From the NCBI GenBank assembly GCA_902787955.1, contig CADAIJ010000007.1:62001-126000 (forward strand): DNA of 64,000 bases, in the 5' to 3' direction. The notes under the pieces were generated by a model. That model ran no database searches, was not told where the DNA came from, and worked only from the letters and a program-made list of their open reading frames with translations. This stretch comes from an uncultured Erysipelotrichaceae bacterium. Its GTDB lineage: Bacteria; Bacillota_I; Bacilli_A; RFN20; CAG-826. Shown here one piece after another: positions 56,443 through 64,000 of the stretch. A program made the translations under genes and the position numbers. The number at the start of each line of letters is the position of its first letter. The first letter of the stretch is position 1.

Positions 56443-56877
56443 GAAAGCAGCGACTGTAACAGGAACTTGGTATTTTTGGCCATCTGTGGATTCGACAGAG
56501 AATTTAGCGACTGTACCAGCACCTTGGAATGTAATATTTAGATAGAATTGGTCAACAATATCAACCGCAAAAGCAGTTTGTTCTTCATCATAAACAACAT
56601 TGATATTTGGGAATGTTGTATTTGTTGGATAAACTTCAGCTTTAAGTTGAACAATCATATCTTCTTTATAAGTAACGATAAATTTATAGTCTTTCTTTGT
56701 TTTGGTGTAATCAGTAACATCTTGAATATCAATACCTTCTTGAGTAGGAACGACAATCTTAATTTCATCAACATAAATATCTTTGTTATAGCCTTTAATG
56801 GATATGCCGAAAAGTCCAACGACAAGGAAGGATACGATATAAACTAGAACCACTAATAGAATTGTCGACTTTTTCAT
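56440..56877 (-). CDS. Membrane-anchored protein of the export cassette
   Basis: Unrecognised 145-residue protein with one N-terminal hydrophobic helix (MKKSTILLVVLVYIVSFLVV) and an outside domain of mixed strands (TKTKKDYKFIVTYKEDMIVQ, FPNINVVYDEEQTAFAVDIV). No lipobox. It lies six bases after the permease gene, so it may be a periplasmic-face subunit. A small beta-sandwich is likely from the strand pattern. Ribosome binding site TAGGTAAGT is weak. Confidence 0.7.
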   Translation of the reverse strand: MKKSTILLVVLVYIVSFLVVGLFGISIKGYNKDIYVDEIKIVVPTQEGIDIQDVTDYTKTKKDYKFIVTYKEDMIVQLKAEVYPTNTTFPNINVVYDEEQTAFAVDIVDQFYLNITFQGAGTVAKFSVESTDGQKYQVPVTVAAF

Positions 56878-56883
56878 ACTTAC

Positions 56884-58611
56884 CTACTTTTCATAATAAT
56901 ATGCTTTAACATAAAGAATATATAAAAGGATACACGCCCCAAAGAATAAGACGCTCACGATAATAATGCGCACAAACGCTGCGGTAAAATCGTTATAAAG
57001 ATTATTTGATTCAGTTAAGAAGAACCAAGAGATAAAGGCTAAAGCAAATGAAACGATAAAGCCCACAATCGTGGATATTCTTTCATTTGGATTAGATATT
57101 TGTTCACCGTTTGTCGCGTATTCTTCATTTTGTGGATTCATTAAATCTTTAGTAGCACTAAAGAAGATGTGTCCGTATTGAATTAAAAGAACACTAATAG
57201 CGACCGCAATTGGAGGGAAAACACCAATATTAGCGAAGTTTCCAAATACCACTGCACAGCCAATAATAGATGGGATTGAAAGTGTCAAATTGAAGAATAA
57301 TTTTGAGGTTAATGGAAGGAAGACATTTATCGGTTTTGTCTTCTTTAAATACGCGGTTCTCCCCTCTTTTGAATACATTGTAGCTACTAAACTGTTACTC
57401 GCGAGATATGGAAGAACGATTAAAAGGATATTAACAGAATAGGTTAAAATATCTCCTTCTAAGCGAGTATCAATCGCTGCAAACACCTTATCTAAGAAAT
57501 AAAGCATTAATGGGGTGACAATATAGACAATTAAGTATGAACCGGAGATCTCAATATCTCTAAACGATAACTTAAATTCCTTGTTAGTAAATGTAATGTA
57601 TTTTTTATGTTTCTTATTCTTTTTGCTCGCACCAAACGTGGTCTTATCAAACTCGAAGGTCTTAGTCATCATGTTGAAGTAGAAAGGTTTAATAACAATG
57701 TAAGCCAAACCTTCTAAAGCAAGTAAAACACCAATGATAATTAAGAAATTAAGGAAACAGGTGCTATCTAAGCGATAAACAGATGCAGCGGTTCTATTAC
57801 CAAACATCGTTATAACAATAAACTTGAATGGATAGATGTAGTTATTAAAGTTATTAACATTATTTTGGATATCGTTTTTAATCGATGGCCATTCATTAAA
57901 TAAATCGATATTTTCTGGGATTAAACCAATGACATAAATGACTAAGACAATACCTAAAACAGTAACAGTTAAAAGAAGAATCATTTCTGAAATTGGATAT
58001 GATTTTAAGAATTTATAAATATATAGAAGTGGGATAGATAAGAATGCCGCTAGAATAACGAAAGCAACATTAGTAAAAGTGATAACAATTAGTGAAAAGA
58101 AGAGAGAACCTATTGTTATTTGACTTAAAGAGGTAGCAATTATTCCAAATCCAACAGTTACAGGAATAACAATTTCAAACGACTTAAAAAAGTCCTGAAT
58201 TATATAGACAGTAAGCTTTGAAAAGAATAGTCCAGAAGAATTAACCGGCATCGTAACTAAGAAGCGGTTATCATCCGCATAATATAAATCTTTCATTAGC
58301 CCATAAGTATTTGATAATAGATTCATCACCATAAAGACGAAGAAGAAAACGATATAAAGGTTAACGAATTCAGTTTTAGTGATGATGGAGAAAGCATTAA
58401 TAATAAAGAATAAGACTGCAACTAAAGCGGCGACTATAACAAAACGTAAGCATAAGAATACTGACTTTTGAATAATCGTTTTCTTGTCTAAAGATCCATC
58501 ACTTTTATGGATGGAGAATTTCATCTTATCTTTAATCTGTAAAAGCGTGACCGCTAAAAAAGATTTAAAGGAAGATTTATCTTTTTCTCTAGAAATAGCT
58601 TTGCTCTTCAT
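56884..58611 (-). CDS. ABC-2-like membrane permease
   Basis: A 575-residue multi-pass membrane protein, two blocks of helices (about 50-245 and 310-570). Features typical of ABC-2/YthQ-like permeases are LLSNTYGLMKDLYYADDNRFLVTMPVNSSGLFFSKL near residue 105 (the coupling helix region, split from a longer run) and PYLASNSLVATMYSKEGRTAYLKKTKPIN about 410. It follows the ATPase gene by 13 bases, so the two make one transporter. Good ribosome binding site AAAGGAGAAAG. Cargo unknown; the accompanying lipoprotein and anchored protein suggest an envelope job. Confidence 0.85.
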   Translation of the reverse strand: MKSKAISREKDKSSFKSFLAVTLLQIKDKMKFSIHKSDGSLDKKTIIQKSVFLCLRFVIVAALVAVLFFIINAFSIITKTEFVNLYIVFFFVFMVMNLLSNTYGLMKDLYYADDNRFLVTMPVNSSGLFFSKLTVYIIQDFFKSFEIVIPVTVGFGIIATSLSQITIGSLFFSLIVITFTNVAFVILAAFLSIPLLYIYKFLKSYPISEMILLLTVTVLGIVLVIYVIGLIPENIDLFNEWPSIKNDIQNNVNNFNNYIYPFKFIVITMFGNRTAASVYRLDSTCFLNFLIIIGVLLALEGLAYIVIKPFYFNMMTKTFEFDKTTFGASKKNKKHKKYITFTNKEFKLSFRDIEISGSYLIVYIVTPLMLYFLDKVFAAIDTRLEGDILTYSVNILLIVLPYLASNSLVATMYSKEGRTAYLKKTKPINVFLPLTSKLFFNLTLSIPSIIGCAVVFGNFANIGVFPPIAVAISVLLIQYGHIFFSATKDLMNPQNEEYATNGEQISNPNERISTIVGFIVSFALAFISWFFLTESNNLYNDFTAAFVRIIIVSVLFFGACILLYILYVKAYYYEK

Positions 58612-58624
58612 CTTTCTCCTTTCA

Positions 58625-60820
58625 TTAGTCTTTTAAACGAGGATCATCTTCGTTATTACCGATTTTTTCCATATAGAATTCTTCGAGAGTTTTACCACTC
58701 TTTTCGATTTCTTCTAAGGTGTAAACACATTCAATATGACCGTGCTTAATAATTGCGATACGGTCACAAAGTTTTTCAACAATATCAATTAAGTGAGAGG
58801 AGAAGAAGACAATATTACCTTCTTCAGCGTGTCTTCTCATACATTCTTTAACTTGGAAAATAGATGTTGGGTCTAAACCAGTTAAAGGTTCATCAAGAAT
58901 CCAGACTTTTGGATTATGAATTAAGGCGGCAATAATAGTGACTTTTTGCTTCATCCCGTGGGAATAAGTCTTAATCTTGTTATCAATATTATCTTTAAGT
59001 TCAAATAATTCGATATATTTGGCTAGTCTAGCATCGCGGTCTTCTTTACTAACTTCATAAATATCAGCGATGTAATTTAAGTATTCTCTACCAGTTAATT
59101 TTTCATATAAAGCATAGTGATCTGGAACAAAGCCAATTAAGCTTTTTGCGTATACTGGTTGACTCTTTACGTTATAACCACAAACATAAATTTCCCCACT
59201 AGTAATCGGCTGAATTCCAACAATTGACTTAATAATTGTGGATTTCCCTGCCCCATTAGGACCTAAGAAACCAAACACTTCCCCGCCATTAACTTCGAGG
59301 TTAGCGTCTTTAACTGCATAGTGCTTACTTAAACCATATTTTTTAGAGAAATCTTTTAACTCTAATTTAATTCCAACATTTCCTTCCATAGGTTCACTAA
59401 TGCTCCTTCCATTTAAAACACTTTTAAGTGCGATTTGATCTAATCTAATGCCTTTTAACTTGAGATGTAAGGCGTAATGTCTATCGGATATATCAAAACC
59501 AAGTTGATAAATAAACCACATCCCAAATCCCACTAAAACATAAACAATAAAATAGATTGCTTGGTATATTGGGTGGAATGTAAATTGTTTTTCATTAATG
59601 GTAAAGGTAAACGAGATTCTAAAGATGTTTTTAGCCCATTCACCAAGTTTATCCGCGATAAATAACGAGTTAATAAAGAAGAAATCAGTTGGATGATCAA
59701 ACGCGGTGAATAATGGGTTAAGAATTAATACCGTTATAAAGTAGCCAAGGAAGGCTAAAGATGAAAAGAAATATTGTTTGAGTTTTGGTCTATCAAATAA
59801 GTGAAGCGCCACGCAAAGAAGTGGCATAACACACGCAATAACATGGTTATACCAGAATAACACAATATGAGGATTGAATAAGGTTGATGTTGATGAATAA
59901 TCAGGCATTAGCATAGCTAAAGCGGCGCCAAAGACATTAATAAAATAAGTGAAATAGAATAGCTTTTTAAGCTTAAATATGAGGCAGATAGGGATAATTA
60001 TCATCGCCATATTACATAAGTGGAATGGCCAACCCCAAGGATACATTAAGACATCGTATTTAGAATAATAGAAATATCCAATCGAAGTCCCAACTGCGAT
60101 AAATATTAAAGCGGCTTCGATTTTATCTTTGTGTGCTTTTCTTAAACCAAAATATAAAGTGAATGGAAGAAGGATTAAGAAAAGATAGATAAACATTCTA
60201 TGAGACATTGAGAAGTTAATTGGGTGATTATAGATACTACCTAAACCAAAGACAAACATTGGGAAGCTAGCAGGCATAGTAGCAAAGTTTAATAAAATTG
60301 ATACAGTAGTGACTTCTCCATAAGAATGTTTTGAGATTTTAACCTTGTAGTCTTTAAACCAATAATAAAGCGAAATAGATACACCTAACGCTATCTCAAT
60401 TGGAAGCATGAAATAAGTTAAGGAATAATTCGTATTTCCTTGCATCATTTCAAGCATTGGAAGCATTGAAAAAGAGCACACTAAAAAGATAGGACTAGCA
60501 ATAAATTTGGCATACCATTTCATTGTTTTAAAATGGTAGTTTGGTCTTAAAAACAATATAAGAAGTGCCGTTAATTCAAACCAAATAGCAAAATTACCTA
60601 AAATATTTAATGGGGTGGACATTGTCCCACCAAAGTACGCATATATAGAAAAGTTTTCATCAATTCCTTGGACTTCAGTGTAGCTAAAATATCTAACTGC
60701 AAAGACCGCCATTAAGATATAAGTTAAGATATGTTCAAATAGTAGTTTTCTTTTATTAACAAAAACTCCCATCAAGATGAGAGAGATAAATAATACTCCA
60801 AAGAAAACTAAATAAATCAT
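58625..60820 (-). CDS. TMEM164/YwaF-like membrane domain fused to ABC ATPase
   Basis: A 731-residue fusion protein (from ATG 60818-60820). The N-terminal part (about 1-460) has twelve or more hydrophobic segments and the motif MYPWGWPFHLCNMAMIIIPIC with LAMLMPDYS, as in TMEM164/YwaF family membrane proteins. The C-terminal part (about 485-731) is an ABC ATPase: GPNGAGKST (about 521), signature SHGMKQK (about 621), WILDEPLTGLDP (about 640) and SSHLIDIVEKLCD. The ATPase is closest in style to CcmA/YtrB-like ABC-2 ATPases. A TTG at 60880 would be a longer start but the promoter -10 lies inside that extension. Confidence 0.85.
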   Translation of the reverse strand: MIYLVFFGVLFISLILMGVFVNKRKLLFEHILTYILMAVFAVRYFSYTEVQGIDENFSIYAYFGGTMSTPLNILGNFAIWFELTALLILFLRPNYHFKTMKWYAKFIASPIFLVCSFSMLPMLEMMQGNTNYSLTYFMLPIEIALGVSISLYYWFKDYKVKISKHSYGEVTTVSILLNFATMPASFPMFVFGLGSIYNHPINFSMSHRMFIYLFLILLPFTLYFGLRKAHKDKIEAALIFIAVGTSIGYFYYSKYDVLMYPWGWPFHLCNMAMIIIPICLIFKLKKLFYFTYFINVFGAALAMLMPDYSSTSTLFNPHIVLFWYNHVIACVMPLLCVALHLFDRPKLKQYFFSSLAFLGYFITVLILNPLFTAFDHPTDFFFINSLFIADKLGEWAKNIFRISFTFTINEKQFTFHPIYQAIYFIVYVLVGFGMWFIYQLGFDISDRHYALHLKLKGIRLDQIALKSVLNGRSISEPMEGNVGIKLELKDFSKKYGLSKHYAVKDANLEVNGGEVFGFLGPNGAGKSTIIKSIVGIQPITSGEIYVCGYNVKSQPVYAKSLIGFVPDHYALYEKLTGREYLNYIADIYEVSKEDRDARLAKYIELFELKDNIDNKIKTYSHGMKQKVTIIAALIHNPKVWILDEPLTGLDPTSIFQVKECMRRHAEEGNIVFFSSHLIDIVEKLCDRIAIIKHGHIECVYTLEEIEKSGKTLEEFYMEKIGNNEDDPRLKD

Positions 60821-60822
60821 AA

Positions 60823-60848
60823 GTTGGGAAATCCCAACGTATATTATA
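60823..60848 (-). promoter_or_regulatory. Promoter and palindromic site of the export cassette
   Basis: A perfect TATAAT (60843-60848, minus strand) is followed by a palindrome GTTGGGA-TT-TCCCAAC (60823-60838) that covers the likely transcription start and ends two bases before the ATG at 60820. No clear -35 or ribosome binding site is visible. The palindrome may be an operator or a 5' hairpin of the message. Confidence 0.5.
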
Positions 60849-60911
60849 CACTTGCTTATTATTTTTTTAATAAAAAGCAAAAATTTATGGCTAAATTCAG
60901 ATAATAGAAAC

Positions 60912-60936
60912 TAAAAGAAAAGGCTTTAATTAAGCC
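60912..60936 (-). terminator. Terminator after the alpha/beta hydrolase gene
   Basis: On the minus strand GGCTT and AAGCC (60922-60936) form a 5-bp stem with a short A/T loop, followed by TTTTCTTTT. It separates the hydrolase operon from the export cassette. Confidence 0.55.
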
Positions 60937-60954
60937 AATTCTTTTGAACTTATA

Positions 60955-61578
60955 TTATTCGAAAAGCCATTTCAGGTTATCGTAATTTAAGTATGTCTTT
61001 TCCCAACAGTTATGATCACACTCTGGGTAAATAGTTAATGTAACATTAGTTCCTGCATCTTTAAGTCTAGAATACATTCTTCTTGCTTCTTCAGGATAAA
61101 CTGCGACATCCTTTTCGCCATGGAAGATTCTGAATTTAATGTTTTTCATTTGGAAAGCATTCCAATACATGCCTCCACCGCAGCAGACAATGGCTTTATT
61201 AAATAATAAAGGCTCATTCATCATCACTTGATAAATCGCATAGCCACCCATTGAAATACCAGAGGCATTAAATCTAGTTTTATCAACGTAATCTTCATTA
61301 TAAATGAAACGAACGAAATCCATTAAACGAGAGAAATTATAAAACCAAGTATCATCTTCGCATTGAGGAAGAACAGTAAAACCATTCGCTAAAGGACTAT
61401 CACCTTTATTGAGTAAAGCGATGATACAAGAATCTTCAAATCCTTTAAAATCTTTTCCTCTACTACCAGCACCATGAAGATGAAACATAACTGGATACTT
61501 TTTACCCTTCTCATAGTTAAATGGGTAATAAAGCAAATATCTTTGTCCGTTATGCTCGAGTTTTTCAAATTTAATCAT
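60955..61578 (-). CDS. Alpha/beta-hydrolase esterase
   Basis: Serine hydrolase of the alpha/beta fold (207 residues). The catalytic triad reads Ser109 in GISMGG, Asp157 in HGEKDVAV and His189 in CDHNCW. Oxyanion-hole residues come from FHLHGAG at about 32-38. Similar small enzymes cleave feruloyl or acetyl esters of plant sugars or act on lipids. No signal peptide, so it works inside the cell. It overlaps the DUF4886 gene by eight bases. Ends with a short linker and aromatic C-terminus. Confidence 0.85.
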   Translation of the reverse strand: MIKFEKLEHNGQRYLLYYPFNYEKGKKYPVMFHLHGAGSRGKDFKGFEDSCIIALLNKGDSPLANGFTVLPQCEDDTWFYNFSRLMDFVRFIYNEDYVDKTRFNASGISMGGYAIYQVMMNEPLLFNKAIVCCGGGMYWNAFQMKNIKFRIFHGEKDVAVYPEEARRMYSRLKDAGTNVTLTIYPECDHNCWEKTYLNYDNLKWLFE

Positions 61579-62335
61579 ATAAATTGTGTCCCTTATTTAA
61601 CTCAATTGCTTTCTTAGCGATTTCGTTTAATTGTTCAAGTTCTTCCTTACTAACTGGAGGAGTATTTGCGTCGTAAGTGTGGCCACTTGGATTGAAGTTT
61701 TTCATATCTAAATTCTTCACTCCAGTTAAGAAATAAACCCACACAAGTCCAGTCAATGTTCTTCCACGTTCATTCAAATGGAAGCCATCGCGGTTTAATT
61801 CATCACCAAAGATTTTACGGGCTTCATTAATAGCTGTGCCACTTGGAATGATGTATTTAATTCCACTGATTTTGCTTACTTCTTCATAAGCTTTATCGAT
61901 ATCATTACTCATTGCATCTTGATCCAATGGATTAGAGCCATATTTTTCGTGAGAATATGATTTTGCATAGCTCCATGTTTTATGAAGAAGATTCGTTGCA
62001 AGGGTAAAGTTTCTTATACCTTTTAAGAGTTTAGTTAGTTCAGGGAAGAATGTTTTTGAATCAACTGAATCGCCACTTCTTTGTTGGAAGGTAACATAAT
62101 CCCATTTCTTATAAGCTAAACCTTGTTGGATGGAAACAGAGTCAATATATTTGCCATTTTCATAAAACTCATAAGCAATCTCACCACTTAAAAAGTTCTT
62201 CCAATGTAAACTAATTGGGCATCCTCCGATGTATAAAACATAGACATTGATATCAAGTCCGTTTGCTTTAGCAATTTCATGGATATAGGTATGGGTATCA
62301 ACCGCAAAAGAATTTCCTACGCATAAAACATTCAT
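61571..62335 (-). CDS. DUF4886-type SGNH hydrolase
   Basis: SGNH/GDSL-like hydrolase of the DUF4886 family (254 residues). The nucleophile Ser9 is in VGNSFAVDTHTYIHEI, Gly and Asn follow in IGGCPISLHW and FQQRSGD, and the Asp-x2-His pair is in NRDGFHLNERG. Related proteins are carbohydrate esterases in gut bacteria. No signal peptide. It lies two bases after the ROK kinase and overlaps the alpha/beta hydrolase, so three genes likely act on one imported, acylated sugar. Confidence 0.85.
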   Translation of the reverse strand: MNVLCVGNSFAVDTHTYIHEIAKANGLDINVYVLYIGGCPISLHWKNFLSGEIAYEFYENGKYIDSVSIQQGLAYKKWDYVTFQQRSGDSVDSKTFFPELTKLLKGIRNFTLATNLLHKTWSYAKSYSHEKYGSNPLDQDAMSNDIDKAYEEVSKISGIKYIIPSGTAINEARKIFGDELNRDGFHLNERGRTLTGLVWVYFLTGVKNLDMKNFNPSGHTYDANTPPVSKEELEQLNEIAKKAIELNKGHNLYD

Positions 62336-62337
62336 AA

Positions 62338-63291
62338 CTATCTCCTTCCAAAGAATAATGAAGCCGCACCAACTTTTCCTGAATCATAACCAAGTCTAGC
62401 TTGTTCAACTTTTATAATTGGAGCGTCTTTATAACCATAATCATGATCTTTTAAATATTTTCTAATTCGACTCAAAAGATATTCACCTTCATTAGCAACA
62501 CCACCCGAAAGAACAAAGACATCAGGTCTAAAGATGTTAGCGTAATCCAAAATTCCTTCTGATAGATACATGACATAATCCGTTACTAATTTATGGCCTA
62601 GTGGGCAATTAGCACGGTCAGCATCAAACGCCACTTTAGCGTTAACTTTACCTAATTTATTAGCAATCTTAGCTAAAATTGAATCAGGATTTTCTTTGAT
62701 AAGCTTTTCTGTATCTTTCTTTAAAGCGGTAGCAGAAGCATATGCTTCTAAACAACCTCTTCTTCCGCATCCACATTCTCTTCCATTAAGTTCAAGTAAG
62801 GCGTGGCCGAGTTGAGCTCCTGTTCCTTTATAGCCATCATAAAGTTCATTATTAATGATAATTCCACCGCCAACGCCAGTGCCTAAGGTTAACATGATGA
62901 TATTGGAATAATCTTTTCCACTTCCAAATCTAGCTTCTCCGAGCGCAGCGGCAGATGCATCATTAACAATTTTTATTGGAAGATTTAATTTAGATGATAA
63001 ATACTTAACTATGTTAAAGTTAGACCATGTTGGCATATTTGGGCTAGATATTACAATTCCGTTTGCTTTATCTAATATTCCGGGAACACCTAAACCCACC
63101 CCAGATATTTCTTCTTCATATTTATGGGTATCGATGAAGTTTTTTATTGTATCGGCTAATCGAGAAAACATAACTTCTTGGGAAGCTTCTTTATCCATAG
63201 GTAAAGTAAAACCATCGAGGATCTTACCTTTACTTGTAATAGCAGCTCCTTTTATAGAACCACCACCAATGTCTACCCCAATAATAATCAT
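62338..63291 (-). CDS. ROK-family sugar kinase (glucokinase-like)
   Basis: Phosphorylates a hexose with ATP. The 317 residues start MIIIGVDIGGGSIKGAAIT with the ATP loop, have NDASAAALGEARFG with the catalytic Asp, and the ROK zinc motif GHALLELNGRECGCGRRGCLEAY-type (His and three Cys). Glucokinase is the best guess, but ROK kinases also use mannose, allose or N-acetyl sugars. No DNA-binding domain, so it is a kinase, not a repressor. First gene of the kinase-DUF4886-hydrolase operon. TTAGGAGTAAATA precedes the ATG. Confidence 0.9.
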   Translation of the reverse strand: MIIIGVDIGGGSIKGAAITSKGKILDGFTLPMDKEASQEVMFSRLADTIKNFIDTHKYEEEISGVGLGVPGILDKANGIVISSPNMPTWSNFNIVKYLSSKLNLPIKIVNDASAAALGEARFGSGKDYSNIIMLTLGTGVGGGIIINNELYDGYKGTGAQLGHALLELNGRECGCGRRGCLEAYASATALKKDTEKLIKENPDSILAKIANKLGKVNAKVAFDADRANCPLGHKLVTDYVMYLSEGILDYANIFRPDVFVLSGGVANEGEYLLSRIRKYLKDHDYGYKDAPIIKVEQARLGYDSGKVGAASLFFGRR

Positions 63292-63305
63292 TATTTACTC
63301 CTAAT

Positions 63306-63424
63306 GTTTACTAATAATTTTCCCAAACAAGTCAAAACCTATTAGTTTTTCACTATTTATAGTGTAAATCTTTAAAGAGTAATTTGTTTAGTAATTTAAT
63401 AAAGTTTACCAAATTTTAGTAAAC
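63306..63424 (-). promoter_or_regulatory. Control region of the sugar-kinase operon
   Basis: The 153-base gap before the ROK gene has repeated GTTTAC/GTAAAC-like words: GTTTACTAA (63306-63314), GTTTAGTAA (63386-63394), and an inverted pair GTTTAC...GTAAAC (63404-63424). A second inverted repeat CACTAT-TT-ATAGTG (63351-63364) overlaps a TATAAA -10-like element. These could be operators for a sugar-responsive repressor, which is not in this window. Confidence 0.4.
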
Positions 63425-63450
63425 AAAAAGAAAACTAGGTCACCCTAGTT
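63422..63450 (-). terminator. Terminator overlapping the phosphatidyltransferase stop codon
   Basis: On the minus strand AACTAGG (63444-63450) pairs with CCTAGTT (63433-63439), loop GTGA, then TTCTTTTTG. The TAG stop (63445-63447) lies in the first arm. Confidence 0.75.
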
Positions 63451-63999
63451 CATCTCTTCCATCTTCTTAGCTTTATTATCTCTTAATACATAGAGGAGAG
63501 TTTTATTTTTAACACTATACTCTTTAGCAAAGATATGAATTAAATTGATTTCTATTGAACTTAAGAAGGCAATAAATCCACCGATATAAATATATAAGGA
63601 ATATAAAAGATGAATCTCGCCAATCAAAGTGAATGGGAAGAAGAATAATAGAAGTGACATAGCTTTATTTAAATAAGTATGAACGCTTGAGAATTTTCTA
63701 AACTTAATCGCACAAATAAGATATGCAAGCATATGGAAGGAGAAGACAACAATAATAACCATCCAATGTGACCAATCAAATAATCTTAAGACTGTTGGCA
63801 TTACTGAAACCGCCATAACGGAGAGAAATAAAAGATCACTGACCGAATCTAAGATTGATCCAAATATTGATTGGCAGTGTAATTTTCTCGCAATAAATCC
63901 ATCAAATCCATCTGTAACACCGCAGAAGAAATAAATTAAATACCAAGTTAAAGAAAGAGGTTCGATAAATAAAAGAACTATCGCACCAATGATACGGAT
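63445..63999 (-). CDS. CDP-alcohol phosphatidyltransferase, truncated by window edge
   Basis: Membrane enzyme that moves a phosphatidyl group from CDP-diacylglycerol to an alcohol (PgsA, PssA or cardiolipin-synthase type). The minus-strand frame is open from the stop at 63445 to the right edge, 184 residues; only the N-terminal dozen or so should be missing. Residues from the edge show the exact family motif D-G-x2-A-R-x8-G-x3-D-x3-D starting DGFIAR. Several helices follow and the C-terminus is KAKKMEEMN. An internal ATG at 63816 is not the start: it lies after this motif. Substrate alcohol cannot be told from the visible part. Confidence 0.88.
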   Translation of the reverse strand: MRIIGAIVLLFIEPLSLTWYLIYFFCGVTDGFDGFIARKLHCQSIFGSILDSVSDLLFLSVMAVSVMPTVLRLFDWSHWMVIIVVFSFHMLAYLICAIKFRKFSSVHTYLNKAMSLLLFFFPFTLIGEIHLLYSLYIYIGGFIAFLSSIEINLIHIFAKEYSVKNKTLLYVLRDNKAKKMEEMN

Positions 64000-64000
64000 A

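Noticed and set aside
60821-60880. TTG start at 60880 for the membrane-ABC fusion
   Set aside because: A perfect TATAAT and the palindrome lie within that stretch, and the ATG at 60820 begins a clean first helix.
63445-63816. A 123-residue gene starting at 63816
   Set aside because: The frame continues upstream to the window edge and includes the catalytic CDP-alcohol transferase motif, so 63816 is an internal Met.

Overview
The window is A+T-rich bacterial DNA with dense gene packing and Shine-Dalgarno starts in the large operons. The gene content points to a low-GC Gram-positive (Bacillota; probably a gut-type Bacilli/Erysipelotrichia or Mollicutes-related lineage). The evidence is the S10-spc-alpha order of Firmicutes, the zinc-type S14, zinc-type adenylate kinase, prolipoprotein signals, a diacylglycerol-type GT4 glycosyltransferase, an acyl-ACP thioesterase and SpoIIE/RsbV-type signalling proteins. 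Tryptophan is read from TGG. Nearly all stop codons checked are TAA or TAG, with one clear TGA. No tRNA, rRNA, CRISPR array, insertion sequence or phage gene was seen.

Layout. (1) 1-14393, all minus strand: the S10-spc-alpha ribosomal supercluster from rpsJ to a truncated rpoA, with secY, adk, map and infA. L30 (rpmD) is missing between S5 and L15, and several ribosomal proteins carry long charged tails. A good promoter and a structured leader precede rpsJ. (2) 14418-15591: two tandem paralogous small membrane proteins, each followed by the same 24-bp repeat, with a possible small secreted peptide between them. (3) 15714-21394, minus: a two-domain acyltransferase, the queuosine genes queH-queA-tgt, prs and a kinase-like protein. 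(4) 21485-27215, plus: a glycolipid-type GT4 enzyme with a GtrA-like membrane protein, then a heterodimeric ABC exporter; a MazG-like hydrolase lies between them on the minus strand. (5) 27256-31989: gpmA (minus), adenosine deaminase, enolase, a membrane protein and a DJ-1/PfpI protein. (6) 32019-39638, minus: SNF2 ATPase and SWIM partner, galactokinase-like kinase, RimK-like ATP-grasp ligase and a broken flavodiiron gene. (7) 39780-44082, plus: TetR regulator with a second heterodimeric ABC exporter. (8) 44159-45933, minus: thioesterase and a membrane protein.

(9) 46047-53941, minus, is the most unusual region. One promoter appears to drive an RsbV-like STAS protein, a membrane SpoIIE-type phosphatase fused to an RsbW-like ATPase domain, a RelA/SpoT-type (p)ppGpp synthetase, and an HD-hydrolase/STAS-like/APH-kinase three-domain protein, followed by ManC and phosphoglucomutase. 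The architecture suggests that a partner-switching circuit controls alarmone synthesis and hydrolysis together with sugar-nucleotide supply. (10) 54089-60848, minus, is a likely export cassette: an ABC ATPase fused to a TMEM164/YwaF-like membrane domain, an ABC-2-like permease, a membrane-anchored protein and a large surface lipoprotein. (11) 60955-63291, minus: alpha/beta hydrolase, DUF4886 SGNH hydrolase and ROK sugar kinase. (12) The right edge cuts a CDP-alcohol phosphatidyltransferase.

All family assignments are by eye from motifs and length; no database search was possible.
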